Shown here piece after piece: positions 16,593 to 26,627 of a stretch of DNA of 64,000 nt (position 1 is its first letter; every line of letters begins with the position of its first letter). Source of the DNA: Cutibacterium avidum ATCC 25577 (GTDB lineage: Bacteria; Actinomycetota; Actinomycetes; Propionibacteriales; Propionibacteriaceae); assembly GCF_000227295.1 (NCBI RefSeq), contig NZ_JH165054.1, positions 2,247,577-2,311,576 on the forward strand, in the 5' to 3' direction. The translations under genes and the position numbers were made by a program. The notes under the pieces were generated by a model that made no database searches, was not told the DNA's origin, and saw only the letters and a list, made by a program, of their open reading frames with translations.

Positions 16593-17726
16593 TCACTTCT
16601 TGGTAGTTCGACGACGGCTCAACACCATGGCGTCGCGATGGATGATCTCCCGAGACGCCGCCGGGCCCATTTCTGCGGCCAGCCAGGCGCTCGAACGTCC
16701 TCTCATCACGCGCACCTCGTCATGGGAGAACTGAGCAATGCCGCGCCCGACGAGCCGACCGTCCGGGGCCAGGATCGTCACCGGATCGCCCGCCTGAAAA
16801 TCCCCGTGAACCCGAGTGACACCCACCGCCAACAACGACGAATGGCGTGTGGTGAGGGCCTCGACGGCCCCCTCGTCGATGACGATCTGACCCTGCGGGG
16901 TGGCGGCGTCGGCCAACCACAGCAGACGCCGGGACCGCCGCGTCGCCATCGGTCGGAAGTAGGTGCCCACGGCTGCCCCACCCAGGACGCCACGGGCATC
17001 CGAAGCCGATGCGAGCACCACAGGGACCCCCGCGCTGGTGGCCATTCGGGCGGCCTCCAGCTTCGTCGTCATGCCCCCGGTGCCGACCCCGGATCCGGCC
17101 TTGTGGGTGTCGATCTCCAGAGCGTCAATGTCCTCAACGACATCCAGACGACGGGCGTCCGGGGAATCCGGATGAGCAGTGTAGAGGGCGTCGACGTCAG
17201 ACAGCAGCACGAGGGCCTGAGCGCGCACCAGCTCAGCCACCAGGGCAGCGAGTCGGTCGTTGTCGCCGAACTTGATCTCCCCGGTGGCAACGGTGTCGTT
17301 CTCGTTGACGATTGGCACGACTCCCAGCTCGAGCAGGGTGTCCAGGGTCGACCAGGCATTTCGATAGGAGGTGGGACGGACCAGGTCATTGACGGTCAGC
17401 AGTACCTGTCCGACCCGCAACCCGTGGCTGGCAAACCGTGACGTGTAGTGGGCCAGCAGGATTCCCTGCCCGACCGAGGCTGCCGCCTGCTTGCCGGCCA
17501 CGGTCCGTGGGCGGTGGGTCATTCCCATCGCTGGAAAACCGGTGGCGATGGCTCCTGAGCTCACCAGGACGACCCGCTTGCCGTCCGCGACGACCTCGCT
17601 GAGCACGTCGACCAGCTCGTCGACACGGCGAACATCGATCCCGCCGCCGGGCAGGGTCAACGAGGATGATCCGACCTTGACTACCACAGTGGTGGCCGCG
17701 GAAATGACTTGACGTTGATCAGTCAC
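16593..17726 (-). CDS. proB: Glutamate 5-kinase with PUA domain
   Basis: ProB, 377 residues, phosphorylates glutamate in the first step of proline synthesis. The kinase domain (about 1-260) shows [32 protein letters not shown] and [16 protein letters not shown]. The C-terminal PUA domain (about 280-375) starts near [14 protein letters not shown] chose the GTG at 17726 (VTDQRQ); it overlaps the obgE stop by 8 bp. The frame extends upstream to 18104, but that part lies inside obgE in another frame. Confidence 0.94.
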   Translation of the reverse strand: MTDQRQVISAATTVVVKVGSSSLTLPGGGIDVRRVDELVDVLSEVVADGKRVVLVSSGAIATGFPAMGMTHRPRTVAGKQAAASVGQGILLAHYTSRFASHGLRVGQVLLTVNDLVRPTSYRNAWSTLDTLLELGVVPIVNENDTVATGEIKFGDNDRLAALVAELVRAQALVLLSDVDALYTAHPDSPDARRLDVVEDIDALEIDTHKAGSGVGTGGMTTKLEAARMATSAGVPVVLASASDARGVLGGAAVGTYFRPMATRRSRRLLWLADAATPQGQIVIDEGAVEALTTRHSSLLAVGVTRVHGDFQAGDPVTILAPDGRLVGRGIAQFSHDEVRVMRGRSSAWLAAEMGPAASREIIHRDAMVLSRRRTTKK

Positions 17727-19236
17727 GGCCCTCGAACCGCTCCTCCTCGGCGACACGGGCACGCCACGACTCACCCCGTGGATCGCGACCGACCTGGCCG
17801 TATTCCTCACGGGCGCGGTGATATTCGCGATCCATCTCGCGACGACGGGTGGCCGAGGGACGCTCGGTCTCCAGACGCTGGTCCTCACCGCGGCGGGACA
17901 ACAGCTCGGCACCCGACTCGATCTGCGGGGCGAAGTCGAAGATGACGGCGTCCTCACCACCGACGGCGACGGCATCACCGGCAATGGCACCCATGGCCAG
18001 CAGCTCCTCCTCGACGCCCAGGCGGTTGAGACGATCCGACAGGTAGCCGACGGCCTCCGGGTTGTCGAAGTCGGTCTGGGCGACCCATCGAGCCGGCTTG
18101 TCACCGGTCACACGCCACAGGAAGCCGCCCTCACCGTCGCCCTGACGCTTGATGGAGAAGGCCGGACCCTCCTCCTTGGGCCTGGGCCGGATGACGATCC
18201 TCTCCGGCTCGGGTTCGGGCTCATCCTCGCGAGCCTTCTCGACCAGATCGGCCATGGCGAACTTGAGGGAGCTGAGCCCCTCTCCCGACTTCGTCGAGAC
18301 GCGGAAGACCGCCCAGCCACGCTTGGCGACATCGTCGAAGACGATGTCGGCCAGGTCAGCGGCGTCCGGGACGTCAACTTTGTTGAGCACCACCAGACGT
18401 GGACGATCCTCCAGGCCACCATGGGCAGCAAGCTCCCCCTCGATGACGTCGAGGTCGGTGACAGGGTCGCGACCGGGCTCGTAGGTGGCGCAGTCGATGA
18501 CGTGGACGATGGCCCGGCAACGCTCGATGTGGCGCAGGAAGTCGAAGCCAAGGCCCTTGCCCAGCGAGGCCCCCGGGATGAGGCCAGGCACGTCCGCAAC
18601 GGTGTAGGTCGTCTCCCCCGCGACGACCACGCCCAGATTCGGCACCAGGGTGGTGAAGGGATAATCGGCGATTTTCGGCTTGGCTCGCGAGATCGCCGCG
18701 ATGAGGCTGGACTTTCCGGCCGAGGGGAATCCCACCAGGCCGATGTCGGCGACGACCTTGAGCTCGAGCAGGACCTTGCGTTCCTCTCCGGCCTCACCGA
18801 GCAAGGCGAAACCGGGGGCCTTGCGCGCCGAGTTAGCCAGCGCTGCATTGCCGAGACCGCCACGACCACCGGCCGCGACGACGAGCTCGGATCCCACTCC
18901 GACGAGGTCTCCCAGTGGCTCGCCGGTGTCGGCGTCGGAGACGACCGTGCCCTCGGGAACACCCAGGACGATGTCGGAGCCGTTGGCCCCGGCCTGGTTG
19001 TCACCGCGTCCAGGCTCGCCGTTGGTCGCCTTGCGAGTGGACTGCCAGTGATAGTCGACCAAGGTCGTCACCTGGGGGTCGACGCGCAGAATGACCGATC
19101 CGCCATGACCGCCGTTGCCACCATCGGGGCCGCCCAACGGCTTGAACTTCTCACGCTTGATGGAGGCGCAGCCGTGTCCTCCCTTGCCCGCCACGGCGGT
19201 CAGCGTCGCGCGGTCGACGAAGGACGGGATGGCCAT
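17719..19236 (-). CDS. obgE: Obg/CgtA GTPase
   Basis: Essential GTPase for 50S ribosome assembly and stringent-response control, 505 residues. The Gly-rich Obg fold is at 1-160 ([11 protein letters not shown]-type), the G domain has [14 protein letters not shown] (about residue 170), DVPGLI, and NKVD, and an OCT domain follows at about 350-430 ([20 protein letters not shown] onwards). A charged extension after about 440 is longer than in E. coli and typical of actinobacteria. It stands between rpmA/rplU and proB as in mycobacteria, though here an efflux cassette and a membrane-protein gene intervene. Confidence 0.96.
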   Translation of the reverse strand: MAIPSFVDRATLTAVAGKGGHGCASIKREKFKPLGGPDGGNGGHGGSVILRVDPQVTTLVDYHWQSTRKATNGEPGRGDNQAGANGSDIVLGVPEGTVVSDADTGEPLGDLVGVGSELVVAAGGRGGLGNAALANSARKAPGFALLGEAGEERKVLLELKVVADIGLVGFPSAGKSSLIAAISRAKPKIADYPFTTLVPNLGVVVAGETTYTVADVPGLIPGASLGKGLGFDFLRHIERCRAIVHVIDCATYEPGRDPVTDLDVIEGELAAHGGLEDRPRLVVLNKVDVPDAADLADIVFDDVAKRGWAVFRVSTKSGEGLSSLKFAMADLVEKAREDEPEPEPERIVIRPRPKEEGPAFSIKRQGDGEGGFLWRVTGDKPARWVAQTDFDNPEAVGYLSDRLNRLGVEEELLAMGAIAGDAVAVGGEDAVIFDFAPQIESGAELLSRRGEDQRLETERPSATRRREMDREYHRAREEYGQVGRDPRGESWRARVAEEERFEGRD

Positions 19237-19299
19237 GTTCTGCTCCTCGAAGATGGGGTCGGGCCGTCTGGCCCAGGGTGGATCCCAAGTCTAGACGCC

Positions 19300-19332
19300 G
19301 GGACGCGCCACCCCATCCAGGTGGCGCGTCCC
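19300..19332 (-). terminator. Hairpin terminator after the EmrB-type MFS gene
   Basis: A perfect 13-bp stem GGGACGCGCCACC / GGTGGCGCGTCCC with a 7-nt loop lies 6 bp beyond the MFS stop codon. There is no clear T-tract on the minus strand, as is common in high-GC actinobacteria. Confidence 0.7.
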
Positions 19333-19338
19333 GAACTG

Positions 19339-21129
19339 TCAGGCCTGTGCTGGTCGTTCCGGTCCAGCAGCTCGACGTGGCGGACCTGCTTCAACCTTCA
19401 CCGAATCCGCGGCATGCCGTGGCGTACCGGAGAGCTCGTCCCTCTTCGGGCCGTCCGAAGCCTCGGCGCAGGCGTCCTGGGACGGAATCTCCACGGCGTC
19501 ACCGGAGGCTGCCGAAGTCTCCTGAGAAGTTCTCTCCTTGGACTCGGACGCAGCGCGCATCTGGATACCAGTGTGGTGGGACAGCGGCACGTCCTTGAGG
19601 AGGAAGGCCAGCAGACCTGCTACAGCAACCATCGGGGCCATCCACAGGAACAGCGGGGTCAGGGAGTTGACGTAGGCCTGGACGATACCGTCCCGAATCG
19701 CGTCAGGCATCTGATTGACGGCACCCGGGGTCAACGAGGCTGCGGCGTGGCTGTACGAGCTCATCGAGCCCAGCGCCTTGAGAACGGTCGGATCCTTGCT
19801 GGTGGCCAGGGAGGTGAACAGGTCCGTGACACGATTGGTCAGGCGGGTGGTGAAGGCCACGCCGATGAGAGAAGAGCCCAGGCACACACCGATCTGACGG
19901 AAGAAATTGTTGTGGCTGGTGGCCGTTCCCAGCAGGGTTGGGCGGACGTCGTTCTGGACCGCCATGACGAGCAGCTGGAAGAACATGCCCATGCCCAGAC
20001 CGAGGACGAAGGTGTCGCCCATGATCCGCCAGACCGGGGAGTCCTGGTTCAGGGTCGACATCAGCGCCATGCCACCGGCAGCGACGATCGGACCAATGAT
20101 GATGAAGATGCGGTACCGCCCGATCTTGGAGGTCAGCAGACCGGTGATCGTCGCGGACAGCAGAATACCGATGGTCATGGGGATGAGCAGTAGACCAGAC
20201 ACCGTGGCCGAGTAACCGTAGGTCATCTGCATGTAGGTCGGCAGATAGGCCAGCACACCGAACATGGCGCCCATGGCGAGCATTCCGATGATCGTCGAGA
20301 CGACGAAGGTGCGGTTGTGAAACAGCTCCAGCGGCAGCACCGGATCGGCGACCCGACGCTCGACGACGGGCAGCACGGCCCACGCCACGACCGCGACGAC
20401 GCCCAGGCCGATGATCTGCCAGGACAACCAGTGGTACTGGGAACCGCCCCAGGTGGCCAGCAGCACGACGGCCACAGCGCCGACATCCATGAGGGTCAGC
20501 CCGAGCCAGTCAATCTTTGTCGTCAGCTCATGCTTGGGCAGCTTGAGGGCAATGAGGCAGGCCACCCAGGCCACGACACCCAGCGGCAGGTTGATCCAAA
20601 ACACCCAGCGCCAGGAGATCGAGTCGGTGAGCCAGCCGCCCAGCAGCGGGCCGAGCACCGAGGACACACCGAACATCGCGCCCATCGGCGCCATGTAGGC
20701 GGCACGAACCCGCGGTGGGATGAGGTCGCCGGTGATGGCCTGGGACAAGATCATGAGGCCACCGCCACCCAGCCCCTGGATGAAACGGAAGAAGATGAAG
20801 GTGGTCATGGTGCCAGCGGTGCCGCACAGGGCAGAGCCCAGCAGGAACAGACCAATGGCGATGAGGTAGAGGGTCTTACGACCGATGAGGTCGGAGAGAC
20901 GGCCATACAGCGGCATACCGACGGTGATGGCCAGGGTGTACGCGGTGATGACCCACGCCATGTGCTCGACGCCGGACAGGTCACCGACGATGGTCGGCAA
21001 AGCGGTGGCAACGATCGTCTGGTCCAGGGAGGACAGGAACATCACCATCATGAGGCAGAGGTAGACGACCCAGAACCGGCGGTCCGGTTTGAACTTGGCA
21101 GCCTCAGGAGCGGCAGCAGTTGCAGACAT
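19339..21129 (-). CDS. EmrB/QacA-type MFS drug efflux permease
   Basis: A DHA2-type (14-span) proton antiporter of about 596 residues. Motifs include LDQTIVATALPTIVGDL in TM1, motif A GRLSDLIGRKTLY and motif C GVSSVLGPLLGGW. The last about 85 residues are a hydrophilic, Ser/Ala/Glu-rich tail of unknown use. I chose ATG 21129 (MSATAAAPE, AGAAAG upstream); a GTG at 21210 overlaps the TetR stop as GTGA and is a coupled alternative. Paired with the upstream TetR gene, it is probably a repressor-controlled multidrug exporter. Confidence 0.88.
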   Translation of the reverse strand: MSATAAAPEAAKFKPDRRFWVVYLCLMMVMFLSSLDQTIVATALPTIVGDLSGVEHMAWVITAYTLAITVGMPLYGRLSDLIGRKTLYLIAIGLFLLGSALCGTAGTMTTFIFFRFIQGLGGGGLMILSQAITGDLIPPRVRAAYMAPMGAMFGVSSVLGPLLGGWLTDSISWRWVFWINLPLGVVAWVACLIALKLPKHELTTKIDWLGLTLMDVGAVAVVLLATWGGSQYHWLSWQIIGLGVVAVVAWAVLPVVERRVADPVLPLELFHNRTFVVSTIIGMLAMGAMFGVLAYLPTYMQMTYGYSATVSGLLLIPMTIGILLSATITGLLTSKIGRYRIFIIIGPIVAAGGMALMSTLNQDSPVWRIMGDTFVLGLGMGMFFQLLVMAVQNDVRPTLLGTATSHNNFFRQIGVCLGSSLIGVAFTTRLTNRVTDLFTSLATSKDPTVLKALGSMSSYSHAAASLTPGAVNQMPDAIRDGIVQAYVNSLTPLFLWMAPMVAVAGLLAFLLKDVPLSHHTGIQMRAASESKERTSQETSAASGDAVEIPSQDACAEASDGPKRDELSGTPRHAADSVKVEAGPPRRAAGPERPAQA

Positions 21130-21206
21130 GTCACAGCTTTCTGATGATGTCGGATGGGAAGTGTGGGGCGCGTTGTCGCGCAGGTTGTGACGAGTCAGCT
21201 CGTCGC

Positions 21207-21824
21207 TCACTGCGTCGAGACCGGCACCCGATCGCCGGCCAATTCCGCGGACAGCCTGACCCAGACGTCGACGACCCGGTCAAAGGTGCCGACCACCTCG
21301 GCAGAACTGGCCCCAGGACGGACCATGGCCGCTTGGAAGACTGAGCGCTCCATCGCCTGGATGGTGCCCACGAGGGCAAGGACTTCCAGAGAGTCCTCGG
21401 AGCGGCCGATTCGGCGAGCAGCTGCCGTCATGAGGGCAGCACGTTGACAGTCAACGGTCTCCTTGAGGGCCATCCGAAGCTCGGTGCTCTCCCCGCTGAT
21501 CCTCATGAGTTCTCGCAGATCGTCGAGGTTGACGTCGAAGTTTCGCCACCGGGCATCGAGCAGGGTGCGAATGGCATCGGCCAGTGACGTCGAGGTGTCC
21601 GTCGCGAAGGTCTCGAGGGCCTCCTCCGAGTGGGCGACCACCGGGGGCAGATAGACGTCGTACTTGGACGGGAAGTGGTTGAACACGGTCCGTCGCGACA
21701 CCCCAGCACGCTCAGCGATGTCGTCGACTGTGACCTCGTCCACCGGCTTCTCGACCGCCAATTCCATTGCGGCACGGCGAATGACGCCCTGAGTGCGGAT
21801 TGCTGTTGGTGAAGTCACACCCAT
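21207..21824 (-). CDS. TetR-family repressor of the MFS efflux gene
   Basis: A 205-residue TetR regulator with helix-turn-helix VTVDDIAERAGVSRRTVFNH (about residues 31-50) and FPSKYDVYLPPVV following. It is the first gene of a two-gene cassette with an efflux permease. An inverted repeat (21833-21842/21866-21875) overlaps its predicted promoter, consistent with autorepression. A -10-like CATAAT almost touches the annotated ATG, so the transcript may be leaderless and start at the in-frame GTG of codon 3. Confidence 0.9.
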   Translation of the reverse strand: MGVTSPTAIRTQGVIRRAAMELAVEKPVDEVTVDDIAERAGVSRRTVFNHFPSKYDVYLPPVVAHSEEALETFATDTSTSLADAIRTLLDARWRNFDVNLDDLRELMRISGESTELRMALKETVDCQRAALMTAAARRIGRSEDSLEVLALVGTIQAMERSVFQAAMVRPGASSAEVVGTFDRVVDVWVRLSAELAGDRVPVSTQ

Positions 21825-21829
21825 AATTA

Positions 21830-21875
21830 TGCACTGAGTGCAGTGTTTGCATCAAGTGCAGAACCTGCACTCAGT
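21830..21875. promoter_or_regulatory. TetR operator/promoter region
   Basis: ACTGAGTGCA at 21833-21842 and its exact reverse complement TGCACTCAGT at 21866-21875 flank a third TGCA-containing half site (AAGTGCA). On the minus strand a possible -35 TTGATG and -10 CATAAT, spaced 18 bp, lie within the repeats, so repressor binding would exclude RNA polymerase. Confidence 0.6.
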
Positions 21876-21918
21876 ACACAAAGGGTCACGCCCTCGGTGA
21901 ACGACGGCGTGAGAAGGC

Positions 21919-22587
21919 TCACCGGAAGGCGTGCCAGGCAGCTTTGAGATAGGGCCAGGCACGTTGAGCTGACTCCCGCCACTGCTCGAGCGAGCCGGTG
22001 GCTCGGTGTACCCAGGATCCGGCTTCCTGACCGGCCGATGGTGCCAACCACAGCACCCCGACGACAACGGTGAGCACACTCACGACGAGGGCCACTGTGA
22101 CCATGCGGGTCCACATCCCTCGACGTTGACGAGCTCCCGAGACATTGTCGTGGGTCCGGGAGAACCATCTGGTGAAGAAGGCACCGCCCAAAGCGATGAC
22201 GAGGCTGGTGACGGCGGCACCGATCATCGTCCCGCCGATTCCCAGGCCTCCCACGACTCCGGTCGCAACGGCCGAGGCGCAGGCACCAGCAGCCACCTCA
22301 TAGGGCCGAGGCCACCGGTGACGGGGCTCGACCTTCGGCGCGGGAGCCGCTTGGGCAGCCCGAGGGTTGTGAGACTCAGCCGCGGCGGGCCGAGAGGAAC
22401 GAATCGGTGCCAGCGGCGCGGTAATCCTGGGCATCGGCCCCGTCGACACCAAGGTCGGCGCGTCCGACCCCGGCTCGATCCGGTACAGCCACCTCTCGTC
22501 CTCGCTGAATATCCGATTACCCACGGTTCTCTGATCTCCCATCGTCACAGGGTCGATAACGACCAAGTCTTGAGAGTAGGTCGCCAT
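21919..22587 (-). CDS. Hypothetical membrane protein with two transmembrane helices
   Basis: 222 residues, unrecognised. The N-terminal about 50 residues (MATYSQDLVVIDPVTMGDQR...) look like a small soluble element, then an Ala/Pro-rich linker, a Gly/Ala-rich hydrophobic segment (about 105-150, ending GGAFFTRWF) and a second span VTVALVVSVLTVVVGVLWLA (about 170-189), followed by an amphipathic C-terminal helix rich in Trp. GGAAG lies ahead of ATG 22587. It sits alone between the efflux cassette and the ribosomal genes. No function can be assigned. Confidence 0.65.
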   Translation of the reverse strand: MATYSQDLVVIDPVTMGDQRTVGNRIFSEDERWLYRIEPGSDAPTLVSTGPMPRITAPLAPIRSSRPAAAESHNPRAAQAAPAPKVEPRHRWPRPYEVAAGACASAVATGVVGGLGIGGTMIGAAVTSLVIALGGAFFTRWFSRTHDNVSGARQRRGMWTRMVTVALVVSVLTVVVGVLWLAPSAGQEAGSWVHRATGSLEQWRESAQRAWPYLKAAWHAFR

Positions 22588-22751
22588 ATCGTCACTTCCA
22601 GCGATCGCGACACAGTGACGACCACGGTCGCTGGGAGGATCCGACGACAGTCGCAATCCCCGGCATAATTCTCAGGTTCCGCCAAGTCACAGGCACACAA
22701 ATGCTCAGGTACCGAGTTCCCGATTCCGCTCAGATCGATCCCCCAGACGCA

Positions 22752-22784
22752 GATCGGCCCCCACCTCAAAGGCGGGGGCCGATC
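22752..22784 (-). terminator. Hairpin terminator after rpmA
   Basis: A 14-bp stem with one mismatch, GATCGGCCCCCACC / GGCGGGGGCCGATC, with a 5-nt loop, lies 19 bp beyond the rpmA stop. No T-tract follows. Confidence 0.7.
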
Positions 22785-22803
22785 AACATCTGTGTGTGGG
22801 GAC

Positions 22804-23073
22804 TCAGGCCTCGACCGGGACCTCCACGGGGTTCACGTTGACGATCTTGCGGCCACGACGAGTGCCGAACTCGACATTGCCGTCACGCAGGGCGAAGAGG
22901 GTGTCGTCGCCACCGCGGCCAACCCCGTCACCGGGGTGGAAGTGAGTGCCGCGCTGACGCACGATGATCTCGCCAGCGTTGACGAGCTGACCGCCGAAAC
23001 GCTTCACGCCGAGACGCTGAGCGTTGGAGTCACGACCGTTGCGCGAAGAGGACGCGCCCTTCTTGTGTGCCAT
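22804..23073 (-). CDS. rpmA: 50S ribosomal protein L27
   Basis: 89 residues beginning [15 protein letters not shown] after Met, without the Firmicutes-type cleavable N-terminal extension. [20 protein letters not shown] and [12 protein letters not shown] are L27 signatures. It lies 11 bp downstream of rplU in the usual rplU-rpmA order. Confidence 0.98.
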   Translation of the reverse strand: MAHKKGASSSRNGRDSNAQRLGVKRFGGQLVNAGEIIVRQRGTHFHPGDGVGRGGDDTLFALRDGNVEFGTRRGRKIVNVNPVEVPVEA

Positions 23074-23084
23074 GTCTGTCTACC

Positions 23085-23393
23085 TCAGCCTTCGATTCCG
23101 GTGACCTTGACCTGGGTGTACTTCTGACGGTGCCCCTGGCGCTTCTTGTAGCCGGTCTTGTTCTTGTACTTGAGGATGCGGATCTTCGGACCCTTGGTCT
23201 CGCCGAGAACCTCAGCGGTGACCTTGACCTTTCCGAGCGCGTCCTTGTCGGAGGTGACGGACTCGCCATCAACCACGAGGAGCGGGGTCAGCTCGATGCT
23301 GCTGCCCGCCTCGTCGGCGACCTTGTCGATCTCGACGACGTCACCCACTGCCACCTTGTGCTGGCGGCCACCACTACGCACGATCGCGTACAC
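23085..23393 (-). CDS. rplU: 50S ribosomal protein L21
   Basis: 102 residues from the GTG at 23393 ([14 protein letters not shown]), which fits the family start YAIVxxGGKQ and usual length of 101-103. An in-frame ATG 30 bp upstream ([10 protein letters not shown]) would add ten unusual residues. The end [20 protein letters not shown] is typical. It is co-transcribed with rpmA. Confidence 0.97.
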
Positions 23394-23426
23394 GCCTGAC
23401 CTACTCTCGTTCTTGTCGTACATTTC

Positions 23427-23452
23427 CGGGGGCCGGAACCAACGGCCCCGGA
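23427..23452 (-). terminator. Hairpin between rne and rplU
   Basis: CCGGGGGCCG pairs with CGGCCCCGG (one bulge) across a 7-nt loop about 100 bp after the rne stop and 34 bp before the rplU start. It may terminate rne or form part of the rplU leader. Confidence 0.45.
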
Positions 23453-23552
23453 CAAACCTGACCGACGACTCGCGCCGGACCGGCTACCCATTTTACATTT
23501 CCTGTGGTGGGCGGTCAAAACAGCCGTCCACCGCCCTTATCCGGGCCCATCC

Positions 23553-26357
23553 TCACTTGGAATGGGACTTGCCAGAGGAGCCTTTGCGACCGCGTCCACG
23601 GCCCTTGGAACGCTCGCCACCATCGGCCGGGGCCTGGGAATCCACCGGCTTGTCGAAACGGTGGTAGCCACGGCCGCCACAGGCCTCGCACTCTTCGGTG
23701 AAGGCCTCGGCCAGGCCGGTGCCGATCTTCTTGCGGGTCATCTGGACCAGACCCAACGACGTCACCTCGGCAACCTGGTGGCGGGTGCGATCCCGTCCCA
23801 GGCACTCGGTGAGACGACGGACCAAGAGCTCACGGTTGGTCGGCAACACCATGTCGATGAAGTCGACGACGATGATTCCGCCGATGTCGCGCAGCCGCAG
23901 CTGACGGACGATCTCCTCGGCCGCCTCCAGGTTGTTGGCGGTGACGGTGGCCTCGAGGTTGCCGGCAGATCCGGTGAACTTGCCGGTGTTGACGTCGATG
24001 ACCGTCATGGCCTCGGTGCGGTCGATGACCAGCGACCCACCCGAGGGCAGGTAGACCTTGCGCTCCAGGGCCTTGGCGACCTGCTCGTCGATGCGGTGCT
24101 CGGTGAAGGGGTCCTTGTCGGCGTCCTCCCAGTGGGTCAGGCGCGAGGCCATCTCCGGGGCGACGTGATCGACATAGGCCTTGATGGTGTCGTAGGCGTC
24201 GTCCGAGCCACCGTTGCCGGCAATGACGAGCTCGGAGAAGTCTGCGGTGAACAGGTCGCGGATGATGCGCACCGTCAGGTCCGGCTCCGAGTACAGCATG
24301 AGCGGCGCCTTGCTGGTGCTGGCCTTGCGCTCGATGACCTCCCACTGAGCCTTGAGACGGTTGATGTCGCGGACAAGATCCTCCTCGGTGGCTCCCTCTG
24401 CGGCAGTGCGCACGATGACGGAGGCATCCGACGGGATGTTGTTCTCGACGATCTTCTTGAGGCGCTTGCGCTCGGAGTCGGCCAGCTTGCGGGAGATTCC
24501 CGAGAGATGACCGCCGGGCGAGTAGACGACGAAGCGTCCAGGCACCGATATGTGGCTGGTCAGACGAGCACCCTTGGCGCCCACCGGGTCCTTGGTGACC
24601 TGCACCAGGACCTGGTCTCCCGACTTCAGGGCATGCTCGATGCGCTTGTCCTCACCCTCCTTGCCGTACTTGGCCCAGTCGACCTCGCCGGCGTAGAGCA
24701 CGGCGTTGCGACCACGGCCGATGTCGATGAACGCGGCCTCCATCGAGGGCAGGACGTTCTGGACCTTGCCCAAGTAGATGCTGCCGATCGAGGACGCGGC
24801 CGAGGCACGGTCGACGTAGTGCTCGACGAGGACGCCGTCCTCCAGCACCGCCAACTGCGAGTACTCGTCGGACTGACGGACGACCATCTTGCGGTCCACC
24901 GATTCGCGGCGAGCCAGAAATTCGGCGTCGGTGATGACCGCACTGCGTCGGCGACCGGCGGCACGCCCCTCACGGCGACGCTGCTTCTTGGCCTCCATAC
25001 GAGTCGAGCCCTCGATGCCGGTGACCTCGTCAGCCACCGACTGACGCGAGCGCGGCTCACGAACCTTGATGACGACCTCGCTGGGATCGTCGTCAGAACC
25101 GCTGATGTCCTCACCACGGCGGCGACGACGACGGCGACGACGACGGGTGGCATCCAAGTTCCGGGACTCCGAGCCATTCTCAGAGCTGTTCCCCGAGTCG
25201 TCATCGTCGTCCGACTCGTCCTCCGAAGAGTTGTCCTCGGTGTCCTCACTGCGCCGACGACGACGTCCGCCCCGACGACGGCGACGACGGTTCTGGCCTT
25301 CCTCCTCGGAGGTGGAGTCCTCGGACTCGGAGGTCGTCTCCTCCTCGACGGAATCAGCAGTCTTCTCGTCCGACTTCTCGTTCTTCTCGCCGGAGCTCTT
25401 TCCGCCCTTGCCCTTCTCAGGCTCGACCTCGGCTGCCCCCTCGGTCTTCTCGGCGGTCACCTCAGCGTGATTGCCAGCCTCGGACGGACGAGTGGCGCGA
25501 CGACGACGCTTCTTCGGCACGGCGGCCTCTCCCCCGCCGATCTCGACAGCCAAGGAGTCGAGGATGTCACTGGCCGAGCGCTCCTCGCCGTCCTTGAGCC
25601 CGAAGGGATCGGCCAAGGTTCCCTCAACCTTGTGATTGCGGGCCTGAGCCTTGGCCTTGGTCAGCGCGGCATTGATGGGATCGTCGTCAGATCCCTTGTC
25701 CTTGGCACTCTTGTCATCCTTGGCGTCCGTGATGGTCGCCTTGCCCTCGGCATTTTCCTCGGACTTGTCAGAAGCCCGGGAGGACCGACGGCGAGTGGCG
25801 CGACGACGCTGGGAGGTGCCACGCTCGGTCTCGACGGACGGAGCGGTCTCGGATGCGCCACGACGGGTGGTGCGGGTCTCGGAATCATCGTTCGTCCCAG
25901 CGGCAGACTCGGTGCTGTCGGCCTCGGACGGGGACTCGTTCTCGGCGGCTGCACGGGTGCTCCTGGTCCTCGTCCGGGTGGACTTGGCAGCGGAGTCGCC
26001 ATTGCGGCGGGTACGGGTGCGACGGGGCTTCTCAGCCCCGGCCGTCATCTCCTCGGACATCGTGTCCTCGGTCTTCGGCTCGGCAGCCTTGGGTTCCTCG
26101 ACCTTGGGGGTCTCAGCCTTGGCGGCCTTGCGACGGCGTCCCATCGGAGGGCGAGGAAGGTCAGATGCCTCGGCATCGGAGGTGATGACGGAGCCGCCGG
26201 TACCGGCGGCGGTGATCGTCACCGAGGCGCTCTCGGTCTCGCCCTGGACAGGAGCCCCGGCAGGACGCGATGCGACCCGACGGCGTCGAGAAGCGGGAAT
26301 CTCAGCGGTGGAATTCTCGTCAGAATTCAATGTGGTGTTGTCAGTCTCGTCGAGCAT
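23553..26357 (-). CDS. rne: Ribonuclease E/G
   Basis: A 934-residue endoribonuclease for rRNA and mRNA processing. The first about 470 residues are low-complexity, alternating acidic Ser/Glu/Asp runs with Arg clusters, including ten consecutive Arg at 405-414. The catalytic core follows: S1 domain about 525-610, RNase-H/DNase I-like part with metal-binding Asp788 (VIDVNTG) and Asp832 (VVDFIDM), and the Zn-link Cys890/Cys893 (CEACGGRGY). The C-terminal tail is short and basic. The arrangement, with the disordered scaffold at the N-terminus, is typical of actinobacterial RNase E and opposite to E. coli. Confidence 0.95.
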   Translation of the reverse strand: MLDETDNTTLNSDENSTAEIPASRRRRVASRPAGAPVQGETESASVTITAAGTGGSVITSDAEASDLPRPPMGRRRKAAKAETPKVEEPKAAEPKTEDTMSEEMTAGAEKPRRTRTRRNGDSAAKSTRTRTRSTRAAAENESPSEADSTESAAGTNDDSETRTTRRGASETAPSVETERGTSQRRRATRRRSSRASDKSEENAEGKATITDAKDDKSAKDKGSDDDPINAALTKAKAQARNHKVEGTLADPFGLKDGEERSASDILDSLAVEIGGGEAAVPKKRRRRATRPSEAGNHAEVTAEKTEGAAEVEPEKGKGGKSSGEKNEKSDEKTADSVEEETTSESEDSTSEEEGQNRRRRRRGGRRRRRSEDTEDNSSEDESDDDDDSGNSSENGSESRNLDATRRRRRRRRRRGEDISGSDDDPSEVVIKVREPRSRQSVADEVTGIEGSTRMEAKKQRRREGRAAGRRRSAVITDAEFLARRESVDRKMVVRQSDEYSQLAVLEDGVLVEHYVDRASAASSIGSIYLGKVQNVLPSMEAAFIDIGRGRNAVLYAGEVDWAKYGKEGEDKRIEHALKSGDQVLVQVTKDPVGAKGARLTSHISVPGRFVVYSPGGHLSGISRKLADSERKRLKKIVENNIPSDASVIVRTAAEGATEEDLVRDINRLKAQWEVIERKASTSKAPLMLYSEPDLTVRIIRDLFTADFSELVIAGNGGSDDAYDTIKAYVDHVAPEMASRLTHWEDADKDPFTEHRIDEQVAKALERKVYLPSGGSLVIDRTEAMTVIDVNTGKFTGSAGNLEATVTANNLEAAEEIVRQLRLRDIGGIIVVDFIDMVLPTNRELLVRRLTECLGRDRTRHQVAEVTSLGLVQMTRKKIGTGLAEAFTEECEACGGRGYHRFDKPVDSQAPADGGERSKGRGRGRKGSSGKSHSK

Positions 26358-26627
26358 TGTGCTCTCCTTGGCCTTTCGGCACGGTCAGTGCCCACCCGGA
26401 TACGGCCCTGCGAAAATCCTTCCGCAGACGTGTGCAAACGCCTCGCGCTGTACTGACGGCGTCATCCCCGGCATGGGGCAAAAGCTTTCGGTGAGCCCTC
26501 GAGTCCCCCGCGGTCGCCTCTCGGCGTCGCGGTAAGAACCGTCGAGTGGGGTGGCACCCCGTTCACCTGAGTCCCAGTATGTCACGTCACAGGGGTCGAT
26601 GCCAGATACCGCACAGTGACGACGACG
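26358..26627 (-). promoter_or_regulatory. Long upstream region of rne
   Basis: About 270 bp without a gene precede rne. On the minus strand it includes a short GGGGTGCCACCCC inverted repeat near 26550 and an AAGGAG ribosome-binding site just before the ATG. A structured autoregulatory leader is possible, but I recognise no known RNA family. Confidence 0.4.

Noticed and set aside
17818-20193. 791-codon open frame on the plus strand across obgE and the MFS gene
   Set aside because: It crosses two real genes and their terminator, has no domain, and is explained by codon bias.
23562-26456. 964-codon open frame antisense to rne
   Set aside because: It mirrors the third-position GC bias of rne and has low-complexity Gly/Leu/Ala composition without any domain; the rne catalytic motifs on the other strand are decisive.
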